Source of the DNA: an uncultured Sphingomonadaceae bacterium | GTDB lineage: Bacteria > Pseudomonadota > Alphaproteobacteria > Sphingomonadales > Sphingomonadaceae | Direction: 5' to 3' | Length of the DNA stretch: 64,000 nucleotides | Assembly: GCA_947493195.1 (NCBI GenBank) | Contig: CANLQG010000007.1 | Span: 95,062 to 159,061, forward strand | Part shown: piece after piece, positions 8,615 through 16,812 of the stretch | How the letters are laid out: each line of letters opens with the position of its first letter | Numbering within the stretch: the first letter of the stretch is position 1 | Notes under the pieces: generated by a model | Seen by the model: the letters and a program-made list of their open reading frames with translations, nothing else | The model's database searches: none | What the model was told of the DNA's origin: nothing | Position numbers and translations under genes: made by a program

Positions 8615-8956
8615 ATGGATGATCGTATCCCCGCCCACCTCGAGGTGACCGGCCTGATCCGCGCTGTGGAGGGCGCTGGCGGTTTCGGAATGGTGCTTTC
8701 CAAGGGTGAGCGCACGGCAGGAACGCTGATGGTAATCTGTTGCAATCGCGCCACTCCGGCGCGGGCCTACGAGCGGATGCCACAGCTCGACGGAACGCGG
8801 AAATGGGTGCTCTCGAAAGAGCAAGACCCTGAAAATCCTTATGATTTTTCGGAATGGTATCAACGCCGCGGTGCGCAGGACGACGATCTTTGGGTTGTTG
8901 AGCTGGATATCGTGAATGCAGAGCGCTTCATCGATGTTGCACTGCACAACGGTTGA
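8615..8956 (+). CDS. DUF1491 family protein
   Basis: This 113-residue protein of unknown function matches the alphaproteobacterial DUF1491 family. It opens with IPAHLEVTGLIRAVEGAGGF, then MVLSKGERTAGTLMV, and ends with a DLWVVELD strand. The ATG at 8615 is preferred. An in-frame ATG at 8585 would overlap the thioesterase gene. No catalytic motif is evident. Confidence 0.75.
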   Translation: MDDRIPAHLEVTGLIRAVEGAGGFGMVLSKGERTAGTLMVICCNRATPARAYERMPQLDGTRKWVLSKEQDPENPYDFSEWYQRRGAQDDDLWVVELDIVNAERFIDVALHNG

Positions 8957-8980
8957 CATCTGACGTTCGCGGGCTATTTG
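8953..8980 (+). promoter_or_regulatory. Candidate promoter upstream of the SleB-family gene
   Basis: A consensus TTGACA (8953-8958, overlapping the DUF1491 stop) is followed after 16 bases by TATTTG (8975-8980). Transcription would start near 8987, giving a leader of about 175 nt to the hydrolase ATG at 9162. The rest of the 205-base intergenic region shows no clear feature. Confidence 0.5.
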
Positions 8981-9161
8981 CCCCGCAGCTTTCCGACAGC
9001 GTAGGTTGACTGGCACCGCAATAAGGCGGTGGCTTTCGGCGCGCAGACGGGGGGATGACCGGCAGGTCCTTCTTGGACGGAGCGCGGACGACAAGCGGTA
9101 AGTATCAAACCGCGTCCGCAGGCCTGTATCGTGTCTCTCACCGCCGTAAGTAACGGGTTAG

Positions 9162-9827
9162 ATGAAATTTATCAGCAAGCGCACCGGGGCCTTCGCCCTG
9201 GCCACGATGATTTTCGCCGCGAGTTTTGGCACCGCTCTGAATGGTGCCGTCGCCCAGGACGCAGAGCCCGTAGCGCTCGCAACGGTCCAGGCAGAACAGA
9301 ACAACATCCAGGCGCCGGACGCCGCTCCCCAGGTTCGCTTCGTAATGAACGAAGTGGTGCAGGAACTGCCCGAGCAGCCGGAAGATCCCGAAATTCAGGC
9401 CAGTGATGCCGCATCCTTGCGCGAACTGGTCGGCCACGTCGACACGAGCGATACGATGTCGCGCGAGATGATGTGCCTTGCCCAAGCGATCTACTTCGAA
9501 TCGCGTGGCGAGCCGCTGGATGGCCAGCTCGCCGTGGCCCGCGTGATCATCAACCGGGCCGAAAGCAACGCCTTCCCCGACGATTACTGCTCGGTCGTCA
9601 CCCAACGCTCGCAATTCTCGTTCGTGCGCGGTGGCCGGATACCGGAGCCGAACCGCGGAACCTCCGCATGGACGCGCGCCAAGGCCATCGCCCGCATTGC
9701 GCACCGCGAGTTGTGGGAAAGCCCCGCCGACGATGCGCTGTATTTCCACGCCAGGCATGTCAGCCCTCGCTGGGCCGGTCGTCTTACAGCCCGCGCCACG
9801 ATCGAGAACCACGTCTTCTATCGCTGA
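9162..9827 (+). CDS. Cell wall hydrolase, SleB family
   Basis: The 221-residue protein has an N-terminal hydrophobic signal segment (about 8-31), a low-complexity linker and a C-terminal Hydrolase_2 (SleB) domain from about 100. Family hallmarks are CLAQAIYFESRGEPLDGQLAVARVIINR and CSVVTQRSQFSFV. The domain cleaves peptidoglycan glycan strands. It is likely periplasmic and is transcribed alone. Confidence 0.88.
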   Translation: MKFISKRTGAFALATMIFAASFGTALNGAVAQDAEPVALATVQAEQNNIQAPDAAPQVRFVMNEVVQELPEQPEDPEIQASDAASLRELVGHVDTSDTMSREMMCLAQAIYFESRGEPLDGQLAVARVIINRAESNAFPDDYCSVVTQRSQFSFVRGGRIPEPNRGTSAWTRAKAIARIAHRELWESPADDALYFHARHVSPRWAGRLTARATIENHVFYR

Positions 9828-9906
9828 TCGCGACTTGCGGGCGCGCTTCGGCGCGCTCGTAAGCGCTGGCCTCGCCCTTTAGATGTCTCGCCGTTCGCCG
9901 GGCGGG

Positions 9907-10689
9907 CTACTTCAGTTCCACCCAGACCGGCGTATGGTCGCTGGCCTTTTCGCGGCCGCGGTATTCCTTGTCGACGCCCGCGGCGACCATGCGGTCCGCT
10001 GCTTCGGGCGAGAGCAGCAGGTGATCGATGCGAAAGCCGTGATCGCGCTGCCAGGCCCCCGCCTGGTAATCCCAGTAGGTCCACACGCCGCCGCGTGGGT
10101 TGAGTGTGTCGATGGCATCGGTCCAGCCGTCTGCCAGCAGCCGGGCGTAGGCATCGCGCGACTCGGGTTGCATCAGCGCGTCGCTGGCCATCGCCCTTAC
10201 CGACCAGACATCCTTGTCCTCCGGAATGACGTTGAAATCGCCAAGCACCACTGTCGGCTGCTCCAGCGCAGACAGTTCGGCCATGCGGGCGCGCAGCCGC
10301 TTCATCCACGCCAGCTTGTAATCGAACTTCGGGCCAGGGTGCGGATTGCCGTTGGGAAGGTAGAGATTGCACACGCGCACGCCGTTGACGTCTGCTTCCA
10401 GATAGCGCGCCTGTTCGCCCTCCCCTTCCTTCGGACCGTCAATGCCGAGCCCGCGCTTGGTCTCTACCGGCTCGACACCGTCCGCCAGGATGGCGACACC
10501 GTTGAAGCTCTTCTGGCCGTGCCAGATCGCCTTGTAGCCGATGTCCTCGAATTCGGCGGCGGGGAAGCCCTCGTCCTGGGTCTTGATTTCCTGCAGGCAG
10601 GCGACCGCAGGCCGGGTTTCTTCCAGCCATTCCTTGAGGCGCGGCAGGCGCGCCTTGATTCCGTTGATATTGAAGCTGGCGATTTTCAT
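9907..10689 (-). CDS. xth: Exodeoxyribonuclease III
   Basis: This AP endonuclease and 3'-exonuclease of the EEP fold acts in base-excision repair. The 260-residue product begins MKIASFNINGIKAR. It has the metal-binding CLQEIKTQD, the LYLPNGNPHPGPKFDYKL segment, LGDFNVIPEDKDV, and the catalytic GFRIDHLLLS and SDHTPVWVEL at the C-terminus. The start is the ATG at 10689, ten bases after the upstream Fe-S carrier gene, so the two are probably cotranscribed. Confidence 0.95.
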   Translation of the reverse strand: MKIASFNINGIKARLPRLKEWLEETRPAVACLQEIKTQDEGFPAAEFEDIGYKAIWHGQKSFNGVAILADGVEPVETKRGLGIDGPKEGEGEQARYLEADVNGVRVCNLYLPNGNPHPGPKFDYKLAWMKRLRARMAELSALEQPTVVLGDFNVIPEDKDVWSVRAMASDALMQPESRDAYARLLADGWTDAIDTLNPRGGVWTYWDYQAGAWQRDHGFRIDHLLLSPEAADRMVAAGVDKEYRGREKASDHTPVWVELK

Positions 10690-10699
10690 CGCCGCAACC

Positions 10700-11029
10700 T
10701 TAGATGCCGAACGAACTTCCGCAACCGCAACCTGCCGCAGCATTCGGGTTTTCCACCCGGAACGCGGCACCGCCCAGCGATTCGACGTAATCGACCGTGC
10801 AACCGGCCACGAGATCGAGGCTGACGGGATCGACCACCAGCTTGACGCCATCGGTCTCGCTCACGGCGTCGTCCGCCTCCGGCGCGTCATCCAGGTCGAA
10901 CTTGTACTGAAAGCCCGAACAGCCCCCGCCTTCCACCGACAGCCGCAGGACGGCAGGTTTGCCTTGCTTTTGCGCGATCAGGCCAACGCGCGAGGCGGCG
11001 GCTTCGGTGAGGGTGAGTGAGCTGTTCAT
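10700..11029 (-). CDS. erpA: A-type iron-sulfur cluster insertion protein (ErpA/IscA)
   Basis: A-type carriers deliver Fe-S clusters to apoproteins. The 109-residue product has the three conserved cysteines, Cys37 in GGGCSGF and Cys101/Cys103 in GCGCGSSF. It is a second A-type carrier besides the one in the suf operon at 40777-41136. ErpA is preferred over IscA because no isc genes are nearby, but sequence alone does not separate them firmly. Confidence 0.88.
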   Translation of the reverse strand: MNSSLTLTEAAASRVGLIAQKQGKPAVLRLSVEGGGCSGFQYKFDLDDAPEADDAVSETDGVKLVVDPVSLDLVAGCTVDYVESLGGAAFRVENPNAAAGCGCGSSFGI

Positions 11030-11072
11030 TCGTGCAATGTAGTGCGAGCAAGTGCCGCTCTCAAGCGCGCGA

Positions 11073-11501
11073 TCATGCCGTGGTGATGTAATCGCGCATC
11101 TGCTGGGCTTCGGCCTCGATAATTTCCATGCGGTGTTTCACCAAGTCGCCGATGGAGACGAAGCCGGCCATGCGGCTGCCGTCCATCACCGGCAGGTGGC
11201 GGATGCGCCGCCGGGTCATCAGGGAAAGCGCCTTCAGGACGCTTGTATCCTGATCGATGGTGATGGCCGGTGATGTCATCACCTCCCCCACAGGACGCTC
11301 CAGCACGTCAGCTCCATCGCGGGCGACGCAGTAAAGCAGATCGCGTTCGGAGAAAATCCCGGCAATCCCGTCTCCATCCATCACCGGCAGGGCGCCGATG
11401 CGCTTGTCCGATAACAGCTTTGCTGCGAGCAGCACCGAATCCTGCGGCGTGCACGAAACAATGGTGTGATCGCGATTCGCGATAATCTTCGCTACGGTCA
11501 T
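11073..11501 (-). CDS. Tandem CBS domain protein
   Basis: The 142-residue product consists of two CBS motifs (about 10-62 and 75-130) with RIGALPVMDGDGIAGIFSERDLLY and RIRHLPVMDGSRMAGFVSIGDLVK. Such stand-alone pairs bind adenosine nucleotides and act as energy-responsive regulators, but the partner is unknown. The ATG at 11501 is chosen because the in-frame extension upstream looks non-coding. Confidence 0.85.
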   Translation of the reverse strand: MTVAKIIANRDHTIVSCTPQDSVLLAAKLLSDKRIGALPVMDGDGIAGIFSERDLLYCVARDGADVLERPVGEVMTSPAITIDQDTSVLKALSLMTRRRIRHLPVMDGSRMAGFVSIGDLVKHRMEIIEAEAQQMRDYITTA

Positions 11502-11615
11502 TCGGCCTCTCCTCTGGTCCTGGGCTATCCCGGACTCGTCGCGATTGTGCCACGAGAGGGCGGGTCTGGGCAAATCGCCGCGCAATCAGCGTTGCCAGAC
11601 TGGTCCAACACGGGC

Positions 11616-11972
11616 ATGTCACCCCGAATGGCCAAGCCTTCTCCCCTCGACAATCCGGAAAACGCCGCCTTTGCGTGGGCGCGATACCGGCGACTGATGC
11701 GCCTGATGATGGGCATTACGCTGGGGACTGTCATCATTGCGATGGCGGTAATCTACACCCAGGTGGACGATGTTTCGCCGCACTTCTTCATCGCCACCGC
11801 GCTCGGCATCGGGTTCTCGATGCTGCTGATGAGCGCGCTGATGGGACTGGTGTTCCTGTCCAGCGGCACCGGCCATGACGACGCGGTCGAAAACGATCTC
11901 GATACCCTCGATCCGTCCGCGAAACAGGCCGATCGTCGCAAGATGGGCTGGAAGGACGGGGCAGAGCGCTAG
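11616..11972 (+). CDS. Small two-helix membrane protein
   Basis: This 118-residue protein of unknown function has two predicted transmembrane helices (about 33-54 and 64-90), a charged N-terminus and an acidic then basic soluble tail. It starts at the ATG at 11616 or 11628. It is convergent with the ferredoxin gene, with 12 bases between the stops. I do not recognise the family. Confidence 0.65.
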   Translation: MSPRMAKPSPLDNPENAAFAWARYRRLMRLMMGITLGTVIIAMAVIYTQVDDVSPHFFIATALGIGFSMLLMSALMGLVFLSSGTGHDDAVENDLDTLDPSAKQADRRKMGWKDGAER

Positions 11973-11984
11973 GCGCCTGCTGCA

Positions 11985-12365
11985 TCAGTCATCCATCGGC
12001 CTGAGCCGATACTCCTCGACCGGTTGGCCGCCGATCAGGTGTTGCTGGATAATCTGCTCCAGCACCTCCTGCGTGCAGGAATGATACCAGACACCTTCGG
12101 GGTAGACGACCGCCACGGGACCGGCGGCGCAAATCTGCAGGCAATCGGCCTTGCTGCGCTGGATTTTCCCCGGGCCGACGAGATCGAGTTCCTTCAGGCG
12201 CTTTTTCAGATAGTTCCATGCCGGTTCCCCTACCTTGGGCACGCAGCATTTCGCCTTTGTGGGCAGCGCGCACAGGAAAATGTGGCGTTCCACCGAACCG
12301 CCGCCGATTTCGGCGAGCTTCTTGCGCGCCTTGGTCAGGCGCCTGGGGCTGGCAGGCTTGCTCAG
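11985..12365 (-). CDS. Thioredoxin-like [2Fe-2S] ferredoxin
   Basis: The product is a (2Fe-2S) ferredoxin-like protein. Conserved parts are [37 protein letters not shown] and the tail [17 protein letters not shown]. The cysteines in KCC, DCLQIC and SC are candidate cluster ligands. The family-like N-terminus begins at a CTG at 12365 that overlaps the PopZ-like gene's TGA as CTGA. The only upstream ATG in frame is 12443, and the next conventional start is a GTG at 12293, which removes conserved residues. An electron-transfer role is inferred. Confidence 0.75.
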   Translation of the reverse strand: MSKPASPRRLTKARKKLAEIGGGSVERHIFLCALPTKAKCCVPKVGEPAWNYLKKRLKELDLVGPGKIQRSKADCLQICAAGPVAVVYPEGVWYHSCTQEVLEQIIQQHLIGGQPVEEYRLRPMDD

Positions 12366-12841
12366 CGCGTCTTCCCGGCGATTCGGGCGATCTCGGCCTT
12401 TACCAACCGTTCGACAATTTCGGGCAGGTTGGCATCGAGCCATTGCGCCAGCATCGGACGCATCATTTCGCGCACCATGCCTTCGAGCGACGTCTCACCG
12501 GTCCGGACGATCTGCGGCCTTGCCGGCGGGTCGGACAGCATGGCAAGCGCAGCCAGCGACTGGCGCATGGCTTCGGCAGCCCGGTCCGTTGTCAGACCGT
12601 CGTCAGCGCCATCGTCGTTCTCGATCAGGGACTCTTCGCCATCATCCTCGCGCAGGGCGGCGCCGATAACGCCCAGGTCGAGCACGTCCTCGTCCTTCGG
12701 CTTGTCGTCCTCGTTGCGGGAAACCAGATCCTCGCGGCGGCGCGCTTTCGTGGCCTGGGCCAGTTCGCTGTTGTCCCGAGCGATCACGCGCTTGATCGAA
12801 TCGAGGATTTCTTCGACCGAGGGTTCGCCTTCCTGCCGCAT
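12362..12841 (-). CDS. popZ: PopZ-like polar organising protein (DUF2497)
   Basis: PopZ self-assembles at alphaproteobacterial cell poles, tethers ParB-bound origins and recruits cell-cycle regulators. The 159-residue product has the N-terminal binding helix [13 protein letters not shown] at about 8-20. An acidic, variable middle follows, then the conserved C-terminal oligomerisation helices (about 122-156, with [19 protein letters not shown]). It is shorter than Caulobacter PopZ. It follows tolC by 11 bases and overlaps the ferredoxin gene. Family assignment is strong, and polar function is inferred. Confidence 0.82.
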   Translation of the reverse strand: MRQEGEPSVEEILDSIKRVIARDNSELAQATKARRREDLVSRNEDDKPKDEDVLDLGVIGAALREDDGEESLIENDDGADDGLTTDRAAEAMRQSLAALAMLSDPPARPQIVRTGETSLEGMVREMMRPMLAQWLDANLPEIVERLVKAEIARIAGKTR

Positions 12842-12852
12842 TCAGTCCCTCC

Positions 12853-14379
12853 CTACGGGTTCGTCCCAGGCGTTTCCAACGGCGGGGGTGCCGTGTCGGA
12901 ATAATCAATGATTTCCGTGTCGAATTCTTCGAGCGGATTTTCGTCGACAACTTCTCCATCGGCAGCCGGTATGTCAACGGTGCGCGAACTGGTGGCGACC
13001 GGTTCGGGATCGCGCTGCCAGTCCCAGATGATGTCACGAACGCGGTCGTAATTGGCTACCGGATCGTAAAGCACGCCCTCCTCACCAAGGCCGAGGTCAC
13101 GCGCCTCTGCCTTGCCCATGGCGGCCAGCAGGGAGAAGCCGGCCACGTAGGCGTTGCGGCGGGCCGTAACGAGCTGCACCTGGGCGCGCAGCAATTCCTG
13201 CTGGGCATCGAGGATGTCTAGCACGGTGCGGTTGCCGACCGTGTTCTCTGCTCGCACACCCTCGAGACTGAGGGCCGCTGCATCAACCGCGGCCTGGCTC
13301 GACGCGATGATGGCAAGCGCGGCCCGCCAGCTGGAATAGGAGGCCCGCACCTGGGCGATGACGTTGCGCTCTGTCGCGATGATCTGCTCGAGCGTGGCCT
13401 GCGCCTGCGCCGTTGCCTGACGCTGCTGCGCAGCCACCCGGCCACCCTGGAAAAGCGGCAAGGTCATCCGCACCCCGGCCTGGATGCCCAGGTCGTCCTG
13501 GTCGGCAGCCGCGCCGGAGCCTGGAATCGTGGTGCGCGAGCCGAGGAAGTTCGTGTAACCGGGTCCGCCGACCACCTCGAACCGGGGAAGCCGCCCTGCC
13601 CCTGCCACAGCGATGTCATATCCCGCGGCATCGGCGCGCTGCTGGGCCGCTATCAGGTCGGGATTGTTTTCAAGTGCCACAGCAACGGCCTGCGCCGGGC
13701 TGTCCGGCAGGCCGGGGAGCGGCGGCGGAGGTTCGAGATCGGTCGGCGCTTCACCGACCAATTCGATATAGGTTTCCCGTGCCTGCACCAGGTTGGCCCG
13801 CGCGCTGCGAAGGTCGCCGCGGGCCAGGGCCAGCCGGCTTTCGGACTGGGCCACGTCGGTGCGGGTAAGATCGCCGATCTGGAACCGGTCGCTTGTCGCC
13901 TCCAGGTTAACGCCCAGTACCTCGACGTTGTTGGCCGAGAGAGTGACCAGCGCTTCGTTGAGGATCACATCCATGTAGGCGGCAACCACGCGGGTAAAGA
14001 GCCCGCTTTCTGTCCCTCGCAAATCGGCGCGGCCTGCGTCTACCCGCTCCTCTGCGGCGCGGATACCATTGCGCACGGCTCCGCCTTGGTACAGCGGCAC
14101 GCCAAGCGAGAGATTGGCAGTGGCCTGGCGGGCCGCAACGCCCGTACCGCCCGTGATGAACTCGGTATAGCCGCCCGTGGTGTCAAGCGAGGGTAGCCGG
14201 GCAGAGCGCTGGATCACGACGTTTTCGTCCGTTGCGCGCAACTGCGCCCGCGCTGCTTCCAGCGAAGGATTGTCGAAATAGGCCTGCGCCAGCGCTTCCT
14301 TCAGCGTGTCGGCTGAAGCGGGGGCCGCCAGCAAGCCGACACCCGCGAGCGCGGTCGCCAGCCGAAGGGTCTTGCGCAT
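12853..14379 (-). CDS. tolC: TolC-family outer membrane efflux/secretion channel
   Basis: The 508-residue product has a cleavable signal peptide (cut after about residue 23, ASA-DTLKEA) and two outer-membrane efflux repeats, each with helical stretches and a YQGG or FQGG turn (GVPLYQGGAVRNG and TLPLFQGGRVAAQ). TolC trimers form the outer-membrane conduit for type I secretion and RND pumps. The acidic, Pro-rich C-terminal extension is not part of the channel. The PIMT-like gene lies two bases upstream, and the two are probably cotranscribed. Confidence 0.93.
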   Translation of the reverse strand: MRKTLRLATALAGVGLLAAPASADTLKEALAQAYFDNPSLEAARAQLRATDENVVIQRSARLPSLDTTGGYTEFITGGTGVAARQATANLSLGVPLYQGGAVRNGIRAAEERVDAGRADLRGTESGLFTRVVAAYMDVILNEALVTLSANNVEVLGVNLEATSDRFQIGDLTRTDVAQSESRLALARGDLRSARANLVQARETYIELVGEAPTDLEPPPPLPGLPDSPAQAVAVALENNPDLIAAQQRADAAGYDIAVAGAGRLPRFEVVGGPGYTNFLGSRTTIPGSGAAADQDDLGIQAGVRMTLPLFQGGRVAAQQRQATAQAQATLEQIIATERNVIAQVRASYSSWRAALAIIASSQAAVDAAALSLEGVRAENTVGNRTVLDILDAQQELLRAQVQLVTARRNAYVAGFSLLAAMGKAEARDLGLGEEGVLYDPVANYDRVRDIIWDWQRDPEPVATSSRTVDIPAADGEVVDENPLEEFDTEIIDYSDTAPPPLETPGTNP

Positions 14380-14381
14380 TG

Positions 14382-15029
14382 TCAGAAACTCCAGCCTTTC
14401 GGCTTGTCGAATTCATGCAGCTGCGGAATGCCGAGGTCATAGACCGGCATCAGCGATACGCCGCTGTCAGTCTTGCGGCCCACGGCCATCCGGGTGACAC
14501 CGTTAGTCACCAAGCCGGTCACGATCCGGGCACCATCGGCCAGCCGCTTTGCCAGGCTCGCGGGAATTTCTTCCACCGCTCCGTCGATCACCAGCAGGTC
14601 CGCGCCTTTTCCCTTGGTGCCCTTGCCCACGGCCTCTTCGGGACTGATGACGGTCAGTTCTGCCACCAGCGGGCGCAGCAGTTCAGCCAGATAGCCCGAC
14701 CCCGCATCCACCACGATAGCCTTTTCATCGCCTGCGGGCTGGGCCTCTTCCAGCGTCTTGCCCTGCACCAGCGGTGCGGGCAGCCAGGCGCCGTTTTCCA
14801 GCCGGATCGCACGGTCGACATAGGCGACGCCTTTGCTGGCGGCGGGCACGTAATCCTCGCGCGCAACTTCACCCATGCGCCGGATGACGAAGGGCGTGTT
14901 CACGCCGCTGGTGCGCAACTGGCTGTCGATCATCGCGCGGCGGGCGCGGTGCTGGCCGGTGTTCGGAATGGTGTTGGCGGCTTCTGCTGAATCGAGCGGA
15001 TCGGAAATCACGGCTGGAATCTCTCGCAT
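14382..15029 (-). CDS. Protein-L-isoaspartate methyltransferase-like protein, shortened
   Basis: The 215-residue product has the PIMT N-terminal motif ARRAMIDSQLRTSGV and EVAREDYVPAASK, then a methyltransferase core. The SAM-binding motif is reduced to VVDAGSGYLAELL, lacking the usual EIGTGSG. The stretch between it and LLVIDGAVEEIP is far shorter than in active PIMTs. It may therefore be a non-repair paralogue. The ATG at 15029 is chosen, and 14933 is an alternative. Adjacency to tolC recurs in related bacteria. Confidence 0.78.
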   Translation of the reverse strand: MREIPAVISDPLDSAEAANTIPNTGQHRARRAMIDSQLRTSGVNTPFVIRRMGEVAREDYVPAASKGVAYVDRAIRLENGAWLPAPLVQGKTLEEAQPAGDEKAIVVDAGSGYLAELLRPLVAELTVISPEEAVGKGTKGKGADLLVIDGAVEEIPASLAKRLADGARIVTGLVTNGVTRMAVGRKTDSGVSLMPVYDLGIPQLHEFDKPKGWSF

Positions 15030-15128
15030 TTGGTGGACGGCAAGTGCCTTAGGGACTGCAGGCGATACGGGCAATGGCCTGCGTTGTCGCAATTCGTCAC
15101 GCTGCCATCGGGGGTCGACGAAAGCGTT

Positions 15129-15158
15129 TTGACGAACGGGGCCTCGCGTGACTATGGC
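15129..15158 (+). promoter_or_regulatory. Candidate promoter of fumarase
   Basis: TTGACG (15129-15134) and TATGGC (15153-15158) are separated by 18 bases. A start near 15165 would leave a short leader carrying the GAGGAG ribosome-binding site at 15171-15176, ten bases before the fumarase ATG. The -10 match is only partial. Confidence 0.4.
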
Positions 15159-15186
15159 GAAGCCGATCAAGAGGAGTGCATAATCG

Positions 15187-16713
15187 ATGAGCGACATGGT
15201 GACGATCCGCGAAGAAGACCTGATCGAGACGGTCGCCGACGCGCTGCAGTACATCTCGTACTATCATCCGATGGATTACATCCAGGCACTGGGAGAGGCC
15301 TACAAGGCCGAGCAGGGCCCGGCCGCCAAGGATGCGATCGCCCAGATCCTGACCAACAGCCGCATGTGCGCCGAGGGACACCGCCCGATCTGCCAGGATA
15401 CCGGCATCGTCAATGTCTTCCTGAAATGGGGTCAGGACTGCCGCCTCGAATCGGGCAGGAGCCTGCAGGAGGTCGTCGATGAAGGGGTGCGCCGCGCCTA
15501 TAACAACGAGGACAACAAGCTGCGCGCCTCCATCCTTGCCGATCCCGCCTTCACCCGCCGCAACACGCGCGACAACACGCCCTGCGTCCTCTCGGTGGAA
15601 ATGGTGCCAGGCAAGACCGTGGGCGTGGACGTTGCTGCCAAGGGCGGGGGCAGCGAGAACAAGTCCAAGTTCAAGATGATGAACCCCAGCGACAATATCG
15701 TCGAATGGGTGCTGGAACAGATTCCCTCGATGGGCGCTGGCTGGTGCCCACCGGGCATGCTGGGCATCGGCATCGGCGGCACGGCAGAGCATTGCATGAA
15801 GCTGGCCAAGCAAAGCCTGATGGACCCGATCGATATGGCGCAGCTGAAGCAGCGCGGCGCCCAGACAGACATCGAGCAGTTGCGCATCGACATTTTCGAC
15901 GCGGTGAACGCCATGGGGGTCGGCGCGCAGGGTCTGGGCGGACTCTCTACCGTGCTGGACGTGAAAATTCTCGACTGGCCCTGCCATGCCGCGGGCAAGC
16001 CGGTTGGCATGATCCCCAACTGCGCCGCCACCCGCCACGCCCACGTCACGCTGGACGGCAGCGGCCCCGCTTACCTGCCGCAACCCGACCTCGATGCCTG
16101 GCCCGACGTGCAGTGGGAGCCCGATGCCGAGGCACGCCGTGTCGATCTGGACAACCTCACGCCGGAGGAAGTCGCCAGCTGGAAGAACGGCGATCGCCTG
16201 CTGCTGAACGGCAAGATGCTGACCGGGCGCGATGCCGCGCACAAGCGTATCAAGGACATGCTGGACGCGGGCGAGGAACTGCCCGTCGATTTCAGGGGCC
16301 GGGCTATCTATTACGTCGGCCCGGTGGACCCGGTGATGGGTGAAGTCGTTGGCCCCGCCGGCCCCACCACGGCCACCCGCATGGACAAGTTCACCGAGAT
16401 GATGCTTGATCAGGGTCTGCTCGCCATGATCGGCAAGGCCGAGCGCGGTGCCGACGCTGTGGACGTTATCAGCCGCTTCAAGGTCGCCTACCTGATGGCC
16501 ACCGGCGGTGCGGCCTATCTGGTGGCGCGTGCGATCAAGGAATCGCGGGTCGTCGCTTTCGAAGAACTGGGCATGGAAGCGATCTACGAATTCACGGTGA
16601 AGGACATGCCGGTCACGGTCGCGGTCGATGCCGAAGGCAACAACGTCCATACGCTCGCCCCGCTGCACTGGCGCGAGAGGATTCGCGAGGAAGGGCTGCT
16701 CGACGCGAAATAG
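15187..16713 (+). CDS. fumA: Fumarate hydratase, class I ([4Fe-4S])
   Basis: This enzyme interconverts fumarate and malate in the TCA cycle using an oxygen-labile [4Fe-4S] cluster. The 508-residue single-chain form carries the alpha part (CAEGHRPICQDTGIVNVF with a cluster Cys, and GIGIGGTAEHCMKLAK) fused to the beta part (GEVVGPAGPTTATRMDKFTE). It is transcribed alone, divergent from the PIMT-like gene. Confidence 0.95.
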   Translation: MSDMVTIREEDLIETVADALQYISYYHPMDYIQALGEAYKAEQGPAAKDAIAQILTNSRMCAEGHRPICQDTGIVNVFLKWGQDCRLESGRSLQEVVDEGVRRAYNNEDNKLRASILADPAFTRRNTRDNTPCVLSVEMVPGKTVGVDVAAKGGGSENKSKFKMMNPSDNIVEWVLEQIPSMGAGWCPPGMLGIGIGGTAEHCMKLAKQSLMDPIDMAQLKQRGAQTDIEQLRIDIFDAVNAMGVGAQGLGGLSTVLDVKILDWPCHAAGKPVGMIPNCAATRHAHVTLDGSGPAYLPQPDLDAWPDVQWEPDAEARRVDLDNLTPEEVASWKNGDRLLLNGKMLTGRDAAHKRIKDMLDAGEELPVDFRGRAIYYVGPVDPVMGEVVGPAGPTTATRMDKFTEMMLDQGLLAMIGKAERGADAVDVISRFKVAYLMATGGAAYLVARAIKESRVVAFEELGMEAIYEFTVKDMPVTVAVDAEGNNVHTLAPLHWRERIREEGLLDAK

Positions 16714-16812
16714 CGATCGTGCCGAACTTGTGATCGACCAATGACACAGTGCTTTCGATGGAAACCACTGTACCTACTGGTTGCATTTACGCCTCTAGGC
16801 TAGACCGGCTGC

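Noticed and set aside
15097..16668. 523-codon open frame antisense to fumarase
   Set aside because: His- and Gly-rich translation typical of reverse-frame shadows; fumarase motifs are unambiguous on the plus strand.
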